The position numbers were made by a program, and so were the translations under genes. Below are positions 8,672 through 18,089 of a DNA stretch of 64,000 nucleotides, piece by piece. Within the stretch, counting starts at the first letter, position 1, and each line of letters begins with the position of its first letter. Under the pieces are notes generated by a model. That model was not told the DNA's origin. It ran no database searches and was given only the letters and a program-made list of their open reading frames with translations. The stretch is from Actinocorallia populi. GTDB taxonomy: Bacteria > Actinomycetota > Actinomycetes > Streptosporangiales > Streptosporangiaceae. The DNA lies in assembly GCF_002995495.1 (NCBI RefSeq), contig NZ_PVZV01000004.1, positions 620,001 to 684,000 of the forward strand, read 5' to 3'.

Positions 8672-9139
8672 ATGCGAGTTCACCTGGGATCCGACCACGC
8701 CGGCTACGAGTTGAAGGAGCACCTGGTCGGGTGGCTCAAGGCGGCCGGCCACGAGCCCGTCGACGCCGGACCGTCGGTCTACGACGCCCTCGACGACTAC
8801 CCGCCGTTCGTGCTGCGCGCCGCCGAGGCCGTCGCGGCCGACCCCGGTTCGCTGGGCATCGTGCTGGGCGGCTCGGGCAACGGCGAGGCCATCGCCGCCA
8901 ACAAGGTCAAGGGCGTGCGCGCCGCGCTGGCGTGGAGCGAGGCCACCGCGACGCTGGCGCGCGAGCACAACGACGCCAACGTCATCAGCATCGGGGCGCG
9001 CCAGCACTCGCTGGCGGAGGCCACCCGGTTCGTGGAGCTGTTCCTGGCCACGCCGTACTCCGACGAGTCCCGGCACACCCGCCGGATCGAGATGCTCAGC
9101 GCGTACGAGACCACCGGCGAGCTTCCGCCGCTGCCCTAA
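8672..9139 (+). CDS. rpiB: Ribose-5-phosphate isomerase B
   Basis: A 155-residue RpiB/LacAB-family protein that interconverts ribose 5-phosphate and ribulose 5-phosphate in the pentose phosphate pathway. Seen are the N-terminal SDHAGYELK, the phosphate loop GGSGNGEAIAANKV, the NVISIGAR segment and the C-terminal RHTRRIE. The loop has no catalytic Cys; in mycobacterial enzymes a Glu takes that role, and a Glu (GNGE) is present here. ATG start 18 nt after the ATPase gene. Confidence 0.93.
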   Translation: MRVHLGSDHAGYELKEHLVGWLKAAGHEPVDAGPSVYDALDDYPPFVLRAAEAVAADPGSLGIVLGGSGNGEAIAANKVKGVRAALAWSEATATLAREHNDANVISIGARQHSLAEATRFVELFLATPYSDESRHTRRIEMLSAYETTGELPPLP

Positions 9140-9378
9140 CCCTGCTCGCCGCGTTTGCGGAGCCTGCGAAGACGCTGCCGTTCTCCCTTGCTGGACTTCG
9201 GCGGCGTCTTCGGCGTCGCGGCCTCTCCGGCAGGCGTCGCGGCCTCCGGTACGGGCACGGCGGGCGCGGGTCCGGCGCTCTCGGCGGGTCCGTCGGCGGG
9301 GGGCCCGCCGGGTCCGGGACGGGAGACGTCCCGGACCCGCATCGCCACCCCGAGGGTGATCCGCAGCTGCTGGGCCAT
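9136..9378 (-). CDS. Small Pro/Ala-rich hypothetical protein
   Basis: An 80-residue frame starting MAQQLRITLGVAMRV, with a low-complexity Pro/Ala/Gly centre and a very basic tail (RQRLRRLRKRG) that may bind nucleic acid. Its end overlaps the rpiB stop by 4 nt and it is convergent to rpiB. I do not recognise a family. The low complexity in GC-rich DNA means it could be a chance frame. Confidence 0.4.
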   Translation of the reverse strand: MAQQLRITLGVAMRVRDVSRPGPGGPPADGPAESAGPAPAVPVPEAATPAGEAATPKTPPKSSKGERQRLRRLRKRGEQG

Positions 9379-9403
9379 GGACTCGGCGGTACCCGCCGGA
9401 TGA

Positions 9404-10018
9404 CTACTCGAAACTGGGCGAAACGTCTCGAGAGCGCTTGAGTTCAAAGAAACCGGGCGTACCGGCCACAAGGCGCACTCCGTCCCAGAGTCGGACGGCG
9501 TCCTCGCCGCGGGGGATCGGGGTGACCACCGGGCCGAAGAAGGCGACGCCCTCGACCTCGATGACCGGGGTGCCGACGTCCTGGCCGACCTTGTCGATGC
9601 CGACCCGGTGGGAGGCGCGCAGCGCGCCGTCGTACTGCTCGTCCTTGGCGGCGCCGATCAGCTCCGCGTCGAGGCCCGCGGCCTCCAGCGCCTCGGCGAC
9701 GACCTCGTCGCCCACCCCGCGGCCCTGGTCGTGGATCCGGGTGCCGAGCTCGGTGTAGAGGGCGCCCAGGACCTGCGCGCCGTACTTCTGCTCGGCGGCG
9801 ATCGCCACCCGTACCGGGCCCCAGGCCTTCTGCATCATCTCGACGTACTGGGCGGGCAGCTCGCGCCCCTCGTTGAGGACCGCGAGGGACATCACGTGCC
9901 AGCGCGGCTCGATCGGGCGCAGCTTCGCGACCTCGTGGATCCACCGGGACGTGATCCAGGCCCACGGACACATCGGGTCAAACCAGAAATCGACCGGGAC
10001 TTTCTCGTTTTCGGACAA
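9404..10018 (-). CDS. DsbA-family mycothiol-dependent oxidoreductase (Rv2466c-like)
   Basis: A 204-residue thioredoxin-fold protein with the active site FDPMCPWAW, that is CPWA, as in mycobacterial Rv2466c, a mycothiol-dependent reductase and nitroreductase. The cis-Pro segment is VGTPVIEVEG. It keeps the N-terminal VDFWFDP strand of DsbA-family proteins. It lies divergent from pepN with a 123-nt gap. Mycothiol dependence is inferred from the family, not shown. Confidence 0.85.
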   Translation of the reverse strand: MSENEKVPVDFWFDPMCPWAWITSRWIHEVAKLRPIEPRWHVMSLAVLNEGRELPAQYVEMMQKAWGPVRVAIAAEQKYGAQVLGALYTELGTRIHDQGRGVGDEVVAEALEAAGLDAELIGAAKDEQYDGALRASHRVGIDKVGQDVGTPVIEVEGVAFFGPVVTPIPRGEDAVRLWDGVRLVAGTPGFFELKRSRDVSPSFE

Positions 10019-10141
10019 GCCAGGCTCCTAGCGGAAGGTGTTCTCCCTGCGCACAACGCGGGACGGCGAGCGGTGAATTCCCGCGAACCGGGTAGACGTG
10101 AAAAGATCCAGAGAGCTATCAGACAGATTTCGGGAGGGCAC

Positions 10142-12688
10142 GTGGCAGGCAACCTCACGCGCGACGAAGCGCGGGAAAGGGCCCGGCTGCTGACCGTCGA
10201 GTCGTATGAGGTGGAGCTGGACATCACCGCCGGCAACGGCGAGGGTGCGGTCTCCACCGGGACCGAGCGCTTCGGCTCGGTCACCACCGTGCGGTTCGGC
10301 GCCGAGGCCGGCGCGACCACCTTCATCGACCTGCACGACGCGGTCGTCACGGAGGCCGTGCTGAACGGGACCCCGCTCGACCCCTCCACCTACGACGCCG
10401 AGAAGGGCAGGCTCGCGCTGCCCTCCCTGGCGGAGTCCAACGAGCTCGTCGTCAGGGCCGAGATCCTCTACTCGCGCACGGGCGAGGGCCTGCACCGGAT
10501 GGTCGACCCGGTCGACGGCGGGGTCTACCTCTACACCCAGTTCGAGACGGCCGACGCGCACCGCATGTTCGCGTGCTTCGACCAGCCCGACCTGAAGGCC
10601 GCCCACACGTTCACCGTGACGGCTCCGCGGGAGTGGCAGGTCATCTCCAACACCGCCCCCGAGCAGGACGGCGGCGTCTGGCGTTTCCCGGCGACCGAGA
10701 AGATCTCCACCTACATCACCGCGCTCGTCGCGGGCCCGTACCACGTGGTGCGCGACTCCTACGACGGCGGGCGCATCCCGCTGGGCATCTACTGCCGCGC
10801 GTCCCTGGCGGAGTTCCTGGACGCCGACGCCATCTTCGAGGTCACCAAGCAGGGCTTCGAGTACTTCGAGCGGGTCTTCGACTATCCGTACCCCTTCGGC
10901 AAGTACGACCAGCTGTTCGTGCCGGAGTTCAACGCCGGCGCCATGGAGAACGCGGGCTGCGTGACGTTCCTGGAGGACTACGTCTTCCGGTCGCGCGTGA
11001 CGGACGCCGCCTACGAGCGCCGCGCCGAGACGATCCTGCACGAGATGGCGCACATGTGGTTCGGCGACCTCGTCACCATGCGCTGGTGGGACGACCTGTG
11101 GCTGAACGAGTCGTTCGCCACCTACATGTCGGTGTTGTGCCAGGCCGAGGCCACCCGCTGGAAGACCGCCTGGACGACCTTCGCCAACATGGAGAAGGCC
11201 TGGGCGTACCGGCAGGACCAGCTGCCCTCCACGCACCCGATCGCCGCCGACATCCCCGACATCCGGGCGGTGGAGGTCAACTTCGACGGCATCACCTACG
11301 CCAAGGGCGCGTCCGTCCTCAAGCAACTCGTCGCCTACGTCGGGCTGGAGAACTTCCTCGAGGGCGTGCGCCGCTACTTCCAGCGGCACGCGTGGGGCAA
11401 CACCGTCCTGGCGGACCTGCTGGACGCGCTGGAGGAGACCTCCGGCCGCGAGCTGACGTCCTGGTCCAAGGAATGGCTGGAGACCTCCCAGGTCAACACG
11501 CTCCGCCCGTCGTACGAGGTGGACGAGGCGGGCGCGTTCACGAGCTTCGCGGTGCTGCAGGAGGCCGTGGCCCAGTACCCGACGCTGCGCTCGCACCGGC
11601 TGGCGATCGGCCTGTACGACCGCACGTCCGAGGGCCTGGTGCGCCGCAGGCGCGTCGAGCTCGACGTCGTCGGCGCGCGCACCGAGGTGCCCGAGCTGGT
11701 CGGCGAGCGGCGTCCCGACCTGGTGCTGGTCAACGACGACGACCTCACCTACGCCAAGGTCCGGCTGGACGAGCACTCGCTGAACACCCTGGTCTCCTCG
11801 ATCGGCCAGATCAAGGAGAGCCTGCCGCGGGCGCTGTGCTGGTCGGCGGCCTGGGACATGTGCCGCGACGCGGAGATGGCCACCCGCGACTACGTGAAGC
11901 TGGTGCTGTCGGGCATCGGCGGCGTCAGCGACATCACGGTCGCCCAGACGCTGCTGCGCCAGGCACGCACGGCCATCGGCCAGTACGCCGACCCCGCGTG
12001 GCGGGACGAGGGCCTGCGGCTGATGGCCGACGGGCTGTTCGAGCTGGCGCGGGCCGCCGAGCCGGGTTCGGACTTCCAGCTCAACTACGTGCAGGCCTTC
12101 ACCGGCGCCGCCGTCGCGGGTCCGCACCTGGACTTCGTCAAGGGCCTGCTCGAGGGCACGACGGAGCTGGAGGGGCTGAAGGTCGACACCGACCTGCGCT
12201 GGACGCTGCTGCGGCGGCTGGTCGTGCGCGGCAGGGCCGGCGAGGCCGAGATCGAGGCCGAGCACCGGCGGGACGCCACGGCCGCGGGCGAGCGGCACGC
12301 CGCCGCGTGCCGGGCCGCGATCCCCACGCCCGAGGCCAAGCGGGCGGCGTGGGACCGCGTCATCGGCGGCGACCTGCCGAACGCGGTGTTCCGCGCGACG
12401 CTGGGCGGGTTCGTGGAGCCCGACCAGGCCGAGCTGCTGGAGCCCTACACCGAGGAGTACTTCTCCGAGGTCGGCCGGGTGTGGCGCGAGTGGAGCAGCG
12501 ACATGTCGCAGACGTTCGCGGAGGTCGCCTACCCGTTCCTCAACATCACGCAGGCGACGATCGACCGCACCGACGCCTACATCGAGGCGGAGAAGCCGCC
12601 GTCGGCGCTCGTCCGGCTGCTGTCGGAGGGCCGTGACGGGGTGGCGCGGGCGCTGCGGGCGCGGGCCAAGGACGCGGCCGCGGGCTGA
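10142..12688 (+). CDS. pepN: Aminopeptidase N (M1 family)
   Basis: An 848-residue zinc metallopeptidase that removes N-terminal residues from peptides in the cytoplasm. Seen are the substrate-binding GAMEN motif (near residue 266), the zinc site HEMAH (near residue 300) with the third ligand Glu in NESFA, and the later WGNTVLADLL helix region of domain 4. The length equals the actinobacterial PepN. GTG at 10142 is chosen because it follows a GGGAGGG ribosome site; the frame is open upstream but that part is antisense to the DsbA-like gene. Confidence 0.95.
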   Translation: MAGNLTRDEARERARLLTVESYEVELDITAGNGEGAVSTGTERFGSVTTVRFGAEAGATTFIDLHDAVVTEAVLNGTPLDPSTYDAEKGRLALPSLAESNELVVRAEILYSRTGEGLHRMVDPVDGGVYLYTQFETADAHRMFACFDQPDLKAAHTFTVTAPREWQVISNTAPEQDGGVWRFPATEKISTYITALVAGPYHVVRDSYDGGRIPLGIYCRASLAEFLDADAIFEVTKQGFEYFERVFDYPYPFGKYDQLFVPEFNAGAMENAGCVTFLEDYVFRSRVTDAAYERRAETILHEMAHMWFGDLVTMRWWDDLWLNESFATYMSVLCQAEATRWKTAWTTFANMEKAWAYRQDQLPSTHPIAADIPDIRAVEVNFDGITYAKGASVLKQLVAYVGLENFLEGVRRYFQRHAWGNTVLADLLDALEETSGRELTSWSKEWLETSQVNTLRPSYEVDEAGAFTSFAVLQEAVAQYPTLRSHRLAIGLYDRTSEGLVRRRRVELDVVGARTEVPELVGERRPDLVLVNDDDLTYAKVRLDEHSLNTLVSSIGQIKESLPRALCWSAAWDMCRDAEMATRDYVKLVLSGIGGVSDITVAQTLLRQARTAIGQYADPAWRDEGLRLMADGLFELARAAEPGSDFQLNYVQAFTGAAVAGPHLDFVKGLLEGTTELEGLKVDTDLRWTLLRRLVVRGRAGEAEIEAEHRRDATAAGERHAAACRAAIPTPEAKRAAWDRVIGGDLPNAVFRATLGGFVEPDQAELLEPYTEEYFSEVGRVWREWSSDMSQTFAEVAYPFLNITQATIDRTDAYIEAEKPPSALVRLLSEGRDGVARALRARAKDAAAG

Positions 12689-12700
12689 GTCGTTCGTTCG

Positions 12701-12733
12701 GAAGGGCCGTCCGGGAGTTCCCGGGCGGCCTTC
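12701..12733. terminator. Terminator between pepN and NERD gene
   Basis: A GAAGG...CCTTC hairpin of about 15 bp with one bulge lies just past the pepN stop and before the convergent NERD gene end, and can serve both. Confidence 0.6.
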
Positions 12734-12739
12734 GCCGTA

Positions 12740-13501
12740 TCAGTCCAGTTCGCCGCGCAGGCCCTGGAGGCTGGGTCCGTACAGGCGCAGGACGCGGGCG
12801 GTGAGCTCCTGGACGCTCACCGCGCCGGATCCGCCTGAGCGGCGGTGGATCCAGCTGGGGATGCGCCAGGGCCGCATCAGGACGACGCCGCCCGCCGTCA
12901 TCCGGGTGTCCTTGGGCTGGCCGCCGTGTATCGCGACGATGATGGACGCCTTGACCGGCAGCCCGAGTTCGCCCGAGAGCGTCTCGGAGACGCTCTGCGC
13001 GAGCTTCTCCAGCCTGGCGATCACGTGGGCGCGGGACTCCTTGCCGACGAACAGCCGCCCCTTCACCGACAGCAGGGTGTCCTCGGGCGAGTACACCTGG
13101 TTCTCCACCAGCCAGACCCGGCTGTCCCCGACCACGAGGTGGGGGAAGGGCCCGTAGCCGGGGACCACCCGCCGGTGCAGCACGCTGTAGCCCCGCAGCT
13201 CCAGCGTCTTCAGGATGCGCGCGGTGTGGGCGGCGCCGCTCTCGCCCCGCCGCCACACCCGCGTGGTCAGCCGCCGCTGCGCCTCGAACAGCAGGTCGCC
13301 GGCGATGTAGACGAGTCCGGCGACGACGGCGATGACGGGATCGGTGAGCCACCAGGCCAGGGCCGCGAGGATGACCGCGTTGCGCGCCCGTGCCTTCCAC
13401 CGCTGTCGCCTTCCCTCCAGCCACAGCCGTTCGTGGACCTGTTGGGGGGAGTTGCCCACCAAGGCGTCATTGTCGCCCTGGTAGATATTGTTGCCGAACA
13501 T
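12740..13501 (-). CDS. Second NERD-like membrane protein
   Basis: A 253-residue protein with a cytoplasmic N-terminus, a hydrophobic pair of helices at about residues 42-70, and a diverged NERD-like domain: RILKTLELRGYSVLHRR, then HLVVGDSRVWLVEN in place of the usual DHLVIGPGGVF. The catalytic Asp of the family appears changed (PFPHLVVG), so nuclease activity is doubtful. It resembles the gene at 2801-3559 in layout. Convergent with pepN, divergent from the L,D-transpeptidase. Confidence 0.65.
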   Translation of the reverse strand: MFGNNIYQGDNDALVGNSPQQVHERLWLEGRRQRWKARARNAVILAALAWWLTDPVIAVVAGLVYIAGDLLFEAQRRLTTRVWRRGESGAAHTARILKTLELRGYSVLHRRVVPGYGPFPHLVVGDSRVWLVENQVYSPEDTLLSVKGRLFVGKESRAHVIARLEKLAQSVSETLSGELGLPVKASIIVAIHGGQPKDTRMTAGGVVLMRPWRIPSWIHRRSGGSGAVSVQELTARVLRLYGPSLQGLRGELD

Positions 13502-13652
13502 ACTTCTATGGTCGCTTAGTCACAGTCAAAAGCAATATATCCGGGCGGTAACGGAGAGTTGTCAAATCACGGGGTGGGCACGACCGTTGACACTCTTCGC
13601 CACGATGTGGTCGTGTTTCCTAGATCGGACCGATCATCCATGGGGTGCACAA

Positions 13653-14372
13653 GTGAAGAAAGTCACGCTGGGGGCGACGCTGCTCGCCGGTTCGCTCGTC
13701 CTGGTGCCGCTGGCCGAGAGCGCCTCCGCCGCACCGGCCTCCGCGCCCGCGGCCACGGCCGCGCGGGCCGCTGACACGCCGAACCTGAAGACGGGCAGCA
13801 AGGGGGCGGCGGTCGAGCGGCTGCAGCTCCGCCTGAGGGAGCTGCACTACGACCCGGGCAAGGCCGACGGGCGTTACGGCTCGTCGACCAGGGCCGCGGT
13901 CTGGGCGTTCCAGAAGGTGAACAGGCTGCCGGTGAAGGCCTCGGGCCTCGTCGGCAAGAAGACCTGGGCGGCTTTGGAGGACCCGAGGACGCCCAAGCCC
14001 GTCACGCCCAAGCGGCTGCGGGAGGCGAACCGCGTCGAGATCCTCATCGGGCGGCAGCTCGTCGTGGTCTACAAGAAGGGCAGGATCGCCCTCATCAGCC
14101 ACACCTCCACCGGCAGCGGCCGGTACGAGGACGGGGCGGTCTCGCGCACGCCGCGCGGCAACTTCCGCGTCGAGCGGAAGATCAGGGGCGTGCGGGTGGC
14201 GCCGCTGGGCACGCTATACAACCCCATCTACTTCTACCGGGGCTACGCGCTGCACGGCTCGCCGAACGTCCCGCTCTACCCCGACTCGCACGGCTGCGCC
14301 CGGCTGCCGTTCGGCACGGACATGAAGATGTTCCGGATGGTGCCGATCGGCTGGCAGGTCTACGTCAAGTGA
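13653..14372 (+). CDS. Secreted L,D-transpeptidase with peptidoglycan-binding domain
   Basis: A 239-residue protein. A signal peptide ends in an Ala-rich SASAAPAS region, then a PG-binding-1 repeat (GSKGAAVERLQLRLRELHY, residues about 48-108), then a YkuD domain with the active-site HG...SHGCARLP, catalytic Cys near residue 215. It forms 3-3 crosslinks or anchors proteins in the wall. Start GTG 13653 (VKKVTLGATLL) gives a normal signal peptide; upstream in-frame codons are less likely. A strong terminator follows directly. Confidence 0.88.
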   Translation: MKKVTLGATLLAGSLVLVPLAESASAAPASAPAATAARAADTPNLKTGSKGAAVERLQLRLRELHYDPGKADGRYGSSTRAAVWAFQKVNRLPVKASGLVGKKTWAALEDPRTPKPVTPKRLREANRVEILIGRQLVVVYKKGRIALISHTSTGSGRYEDGAVSRTPRGNFRVERKIRGVRVAPLGTLYNPIYFYRGYALHGSPNVPLYPDSHGCARLPFGTDMKMFRMVPIGWQVYVK

Positions 14373-14378
14373 GACGCC

Positions 14379-14410
14379 GAAGGCCCGGGTCAACGTTGAC
14401 CCGGGCCTTC
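14379..14410. terminator. 32-bp perfectly palindromic terminator
   Basis: The 32 bases from 14379 are an exact palindrome (arms starting GAAGGCCCGGG), 6 nt past the L,D-transpeptidase stop. Confidence 0.75.
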
Positions 14411-14764
14411 GACGTGTCGCCGGGGTCCGCGTGACAGGACCTCCCACCCCTGGGGCTCTCACACGCGGACCGCCGATCCGCCGCACGGTTCCCGGCGCCG
14501 GCCGTCGTCCGTCGAGGAGGAGCCGACGACGATCGGCGGTGGTTCTCCGTGCGACCCCGCTGAGCGGAGATGTCTCAAGACTAAGGAACGAGATCGCACG
14601 GAAGGCTACGTCCCGGTGACGTGTTTGTTTCCTGCGTTCCAACTCGCGGAACGCGTACGGGCGCACCGGACGGCCACAGCGGGATGACGATTCGGTTGCA
14701 CGTACCTCCCCGAACGGGGAGATAGGGCACCCTTGGCCTCGCATGATCTCGGCCGACGGAACGG
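14411..14764. other. Intergenic, no gene supported
   Basis: About 350 bp between the transpeptidase terminator and the kinase. Only a short CTCCCC-GAAC-GGGGAG hairpin at 14706-14721 stands out, upstream of the kinase start. Confidence 0.5.
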
Positions 14765-15961
14765 GTGCAGGTGCAGAAGACGCTGCCAGGTGGCATACAT
14801 CCGCTGACGATGGAGGACCCCGCCGTGGTCGGCGGCCTGTCGCTGCTGGGCCGTATCGGCTCGGGCGGGATGGGGACCGTCTACCTCGCCGAGGACGCCG
14901 AGGGCGGGCGGGTGGCGGTGAAGACCATCCACCCCCGGCTGGCCGAGGACAAGGTCTTCCGCGCCAGGTTCGCCGACGAGGTGGCGCTGGCCGGGCGGGT
15001 CGCCTCCTTCTGCACGGCGCGGATCATCGGGCACGGCGAGGACGAGGCGCTCCACCCGGCGGGCCTGCCGTACATGGTGAGCGAGTACATCGGCGGGGTG
15101 TCCCTGGCGCGGCGCGTGCACGAGAGCGGGCCGCTGCCCGCCTCGGACCTGCACGGCGTGGCGCTGGGGGTGGCCACGGCGCTGGCGGCCATCCACGAGG
15201 CGGGGCTGGTCCACCGCGACCTCAAGCCGTCCAACGTGGTGCTGACCCTCTCGGGGCCGCGGGTCATCGACTTCGGCATCGCACGCGCCCTGGACGCCAA
15301 CACCTCCTGGACGACGACCGGCACGGTGCTGGGGACGCCCGGCTGGATGGCGCCCGAGGTGCTGGTGGGCGGGAGCGCGACGCCCCCCGCCGACGTGTTC
15401 GCGTGGGGGCTGCTCATGGCCTACGCGGGCACCGGGCGCTCGGTCTTCGGCGAGGGGCAGGCGCTGGACGTGGCGCGCCGGGTGGTGCAGGACGAACCCG
15501 ACCTCGACGGGCTGGAGGAGGGGGTGCTCCGGCAACTCGTCCGCGCCGCGCTGAGCAAGTCGCCCGGGGAGCGGCCCTCGGCGCCGGAGCTGATGCTGCG
15601 GCTGGTCGGGCGCGACCCGGAGGAGCCGCTGCCCGTCCCCGCGCCGGTCGCCGTCCCGCCGGAAGAGCAGCCCGTCTCCGCGGCGGCTCCAGTCCCGGAG
15701 ACGGCTCCGGTCTCGGAGGCGGCAGCGGACCCGGAGGCGGCTCCGGCGCCGGTCCCGGAGGAGGTTCCGGAGACCGTCGCGGACCGGGTGAAGGAGATCC
15801 CGCCCGCCCCCGCTCAGGGCCGTCCGGCGCGGGTCGGGCCGGCCGTCGCGCTGATGGTGGCGGTCGCGGCGCTGGCGCTGGGGCTGGTGGTGGCGCTGTC
15901 GGAGGACGCGCCGCCGTCCTCCCGGGCACCGGTCCAGGTGACGGGGACCCCGCTTCCCTGA
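14765..15961 (+). CDS. Membrane-anchored Ser/Thr protein kinase (PknB type)
   Basis: A 398-residue Hanks-type kinase. Kinase domain residues about 25-285: Gly loop GSGGMG, Lys in VAVKTI, catalytic loop HRDLKPSN, DFGIA, activation segment TTTGTVLGTPGW and MAPEV. A Pro/Ala/Glu linker (about 285-355) leads to one membrane helix near residues 362-385 and a short outer tail with no sensor domain. The start may be GTG 14765, GTG 14771 or ATG 14810; all keep the kinase complete. Confidence 0.88.
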   Translation: MQVQKTLPGGIHPLTMEDPAVVGGLSLLGRIGSGGMGTVYLAEDAEGGRVAVKTIHPRLAEDKVFRARFADEVALAGRVASFCTARIIGHGEDEALHPAGLPYMVSEYIGGVSLARRVHESGPLPASDLHGVALGVATALAAIHEAGLVHRDLKPSNVVLTLSGPRVIDFGIARALDANTSWTTTGTVLGTPGWMAPEVLVGGSATPPADVFAWGLLMAYAGTGRSVFGEGQALDVARRVVQDEPDLDGLEEGVLRQLVRAALSKSPGERPSAPELMLRLVGRDPEEPLPVPAPVAVPPEEQPVSAAAPVPETAPVSEAAADPEAAPAPVPEEVPETVADRVKEIPPAPAQGRPARVGPAVALMVAVAALALGLVVALSEDAPPSSRAPVQVTGTPLP

Positions 15962-15966
15962 AGCAC

Positions 15967-15994
15967 TGGAACTGTTAAGAAACTTGCCTATTAT
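15967..15994 (+). promoter_or_regulatory. Candidate leaderless promoter of GH20 gene
   Basis: TGGAAC (15967-15972) and TATTAT (15989-15994) are spaced by 16 nt, and TATTAT ends 6 nt before the GTG at 16001 with no ribosome site between. This arrangement fits a leaderless transcript starting at the GTG. Confidence 0.45.
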
Positions 15995-16000
15995 GGGTGT

Positions 16001-17446
16001 GTGATCCCCGCGCTGATTCCGGCCCCGCATGCCCTGACCGTCCACGACGGCTCCTTCGAGCTCACCGCCGACACCGCGGTGTCCGGCCCGGAGTGCCACG
16101 CCACCCGATTCCTGACCGCGCTCCTGCGCCGCGCCACCGGCTACGCGCCGCCCCCGTCCCCCGAGGGCGCGATCGTCCTGTCCCTGGACGGGCCGGCCGA
16201 CCTGGGGGAGGAGGGCTACCGGCTGGACGTCTCCGCTGGGGCCGTCCGGCTGCGCGCCCGCACCGAGGAAGGCCTCTTCCGGGGCGTGCAGACCCTGCGC
16301 CAGCTCCTGCCCGCCGGGATCGAGTCCCCGGTCCCGGTCCCCGGCCCCTGGCCCGTCCCGTGCGTCTCCATCACCGACAAGCCGCGCTTCCGCTGGCGGG
16401 GGGTGATGCTCGACGTCGCCCGCCACTTCTTCGACGTCGCGGCGGTCAAACGCTTCGTCGACCGCGCCGTCCCCTACAAGTTCAACGTCCTGCACCTGCA
16501 CCTGACGGACGACCAGGGCTGGCGCCTGGAGATCGCGTCGCACCCCCGCCTCACCGGGCACGGCGGCACCTCGCAGGTGGGGGAGGGGCCGGGCGGGCAC
16601 TTCTCCCGCGCCGACTTCGCCGAGATCGTCGCCTACGCCGCCGCGCACCACATGACGGTCGTCCCCGAGATCGACCTCCCCGGCCACACCCAGGCGGCCA
16701 TGGCCAGCTACCCCCACCTGGCCCCCGAAGGCGTCACGCCCGAGCTGTACCGGGGGATAGACGTGGGCTTCAGCCAGCTGGCCGTCCACAAGCCCACCAC
16801 CTACGACTTCCTGGACGAGGTCTTCACCGAGGTGGCCTCCCTCGCCCCCGGCCCCTACCTGCACGTGGGCGGCGACGAGGCACTGCAGACCACCGCCGAG
16901 GACTACGCCGCCTTCATGACGCGCACCCTCCCCCTGGCCACCCGCCAGGGCAAGACCGTCGTCGCCTGGCAGGAGGCTGCCGCGGCCCCCGCCCTTCCCG
17001 AGGGCACCCACCTGCAGTACTGGCGGCCCACCCACGAACCCGTCCCCGCGCCCCTGGCGGACGCCGCGTCCCGCGGCGTCCCGCTCATCATGTCCCCCGC
17101 GAACCGCGCCTATCTGGACATGAAGTACGACGAGACCAGCGAGCTCGGCCTCATCTGGGCGGGCGCCCTCGGCGTCCGCCAGAGCTACGAGTGGGATCCC
17201 GAGGCCGTCGTCCCCGGCGCGCGGGTCGCCGGTGTCGAGGCCCCGCTGTGGTCCGAGACCCTCACCACCTCCGACGACATCGACCACATGCTCTACCCCC
17301 GCCTCCCCGGCCTGGCCGAGGTCGCCTGGTCCCCCGCCCCCAAGGACTGGTCCTCCTACGTTCCCCGGCTGCGCGCCCACACCCTGCGCTGGGACGCCGC
17401 CGGGATCACGTCCTACCACCGCTCTCCCGAACTCGGGGAGGGCTGA
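16001..17446 (+). CDS. Beta-N-acetylhexosaminidase (GH20)
   Basis: A 481-residue GH20 enzyme that releases terminal GlcNAc or GalNAc from chitin-like or wall-derived sugars. The N-terminal alpha/beta domain 2 (about 1-125) precedes the TIM barrel, with HLHLTDDQGWRLEI and the catalytic Asp-Glu pair in HVGGDEAL. No signal peptide is visible, so it may act inside the cell on imported wall fragments. Start GTG 16001 fits the leaderless promoter. Its 3' end overlaps the convergent membrane protein gene by 41 nt. Confidence 0.9.
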   Translation: MIPALIPAPHALTVHDGSFELTADTAVSGPECHATRFLTALLRRATGYAPPPSPEGAIVLSLDGPADLGEEGYRLDVSAGAVRLRARTEEGLFRGVQTLRQLLPAGIESPVPVPGPWPVPCVSITDKPRFRWRGVMLDVARHFFDVAAVKRFVDRAVPYKFNVLHLHLTDDQGWRLEIASHPRLTGHGGTSQVGEGPGGHFSRADFAEIVAYAAAHHMTVVPEIDLPGHTQAAMASYPHLAPEGVTPELYRGIDVGFSQLAVHKPTTYDFLDEVFTEVASLAPGPYLHVGGDEALQTTAEDYAAFMTRTLPLATRQGKTVVAWQEAAAAPALPEGTHLQYWRPTHEPVPAPLADAASRGVPLIMSPANRAYLDMKYDETSELGLIWAGALGVRQSYEWDPEAVVPGARVAGVEAPLWSETLTTSDDIDHMLYPRLPGLAEVAWSPAPKDWSSYVPRLRAHTLRWDAAGITSYHRSPELGEG

Positions 17447-18089
17447 CCTCCGTCCGGGCCGCCACCAGCGTCGCCACGACCGACACCTGGAGGGCCAGTT
17501 CCCCCAGGTTGCCCAGCCACGGGCGCGAGCCGCCGAGAGCGGCGGCCGCGAACATCGCGATCGAGCCGAGGCACAACCAGGGGCTCCCGGCCGTCCGCCA
17601 GATCGCGACGCCGAGGGCGAGCAGCACGAGGATCGTGACGATGGCGGGGATCGGCGGCCCGGCGGTGCCCTCGTTGGTGTAGCGCAGCAGGTCCTCGTGC
17701 GTCTCGGGGGCCAGCTCCAGTTCGAGGACGTCCTCGAAGACGCCGATCGCGATCAGCACCACCACCAGCACCCCGCCGGCGATGGCGACGGGCCGCGAAG
17801 CCGCCCACCGGACGCCCAGCCGCGCCGCCATCAGCCCGCCCGCGACGATGAGCAGGGGGGTGAGCAGTGCGTGGATCCAGAACCGGGGTGCGCTCACCGC
17901 CTCCAGCGTCCCGCCGAAGCCCAGCGGCCGGCCCGCCGCGATGGCGAAGTTGTCATAGGCCAGCCCCAGGCAGATCAGCACCACCACCAGCGCCGCGGCG
18001 CCCGCGGCCCTTCCCCGGGCCAGCGCGACGCCGGCCAGCGCCAGCATGCACACGCCCATCCCCGCCATCACCCACGAGAACACAGGCAC
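17406..18089 (-). CDS. Multi-spanning membrane protein, unknown function
   Basis: A 227-residue protein with six or seven hydrophobic segments and a polar loop with acidic residues (VFEDVLELELAPETHEDLLRY). I do not recognise the family. Starts at ATG 18089. It overlaps the end of the GH20 gene on the opposite strand. Confidence 0.6.
   Translation of the reverse strand: MPVFSWVMAGMGVCMLALAGVALARGRAAGAAALVVVLICLGLAYDNFAIAAGRPLGFGGTLEAVSAPRFWIHALLTPLLIVAGGLMAARLGVRWAASRPVAIAGGVLVVVLIAIGVFEDVLELELAPETHEDLLRYTNEGTAGPPIPAIVTILVLLALGVAIWRTAGSPWLCLGSIAMFAAAALGGSRPWLGNLGELALQVSVVATLVAARTEVSPPRVRESGGRT

Noticed and set aside
10028-12298. 756-codon minus-strand frame opposite pepN
   Set aside because: Shadow of pepN, which has the GAMEN and HEMAH motifs in frame.
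14606-17419. Very long minus-strand open frame of 937 codons
   Set aside because: It is antisense to the kinase and GH20 genes, which have full domain motifs; its composition is that of a GC-rich shadow frame.
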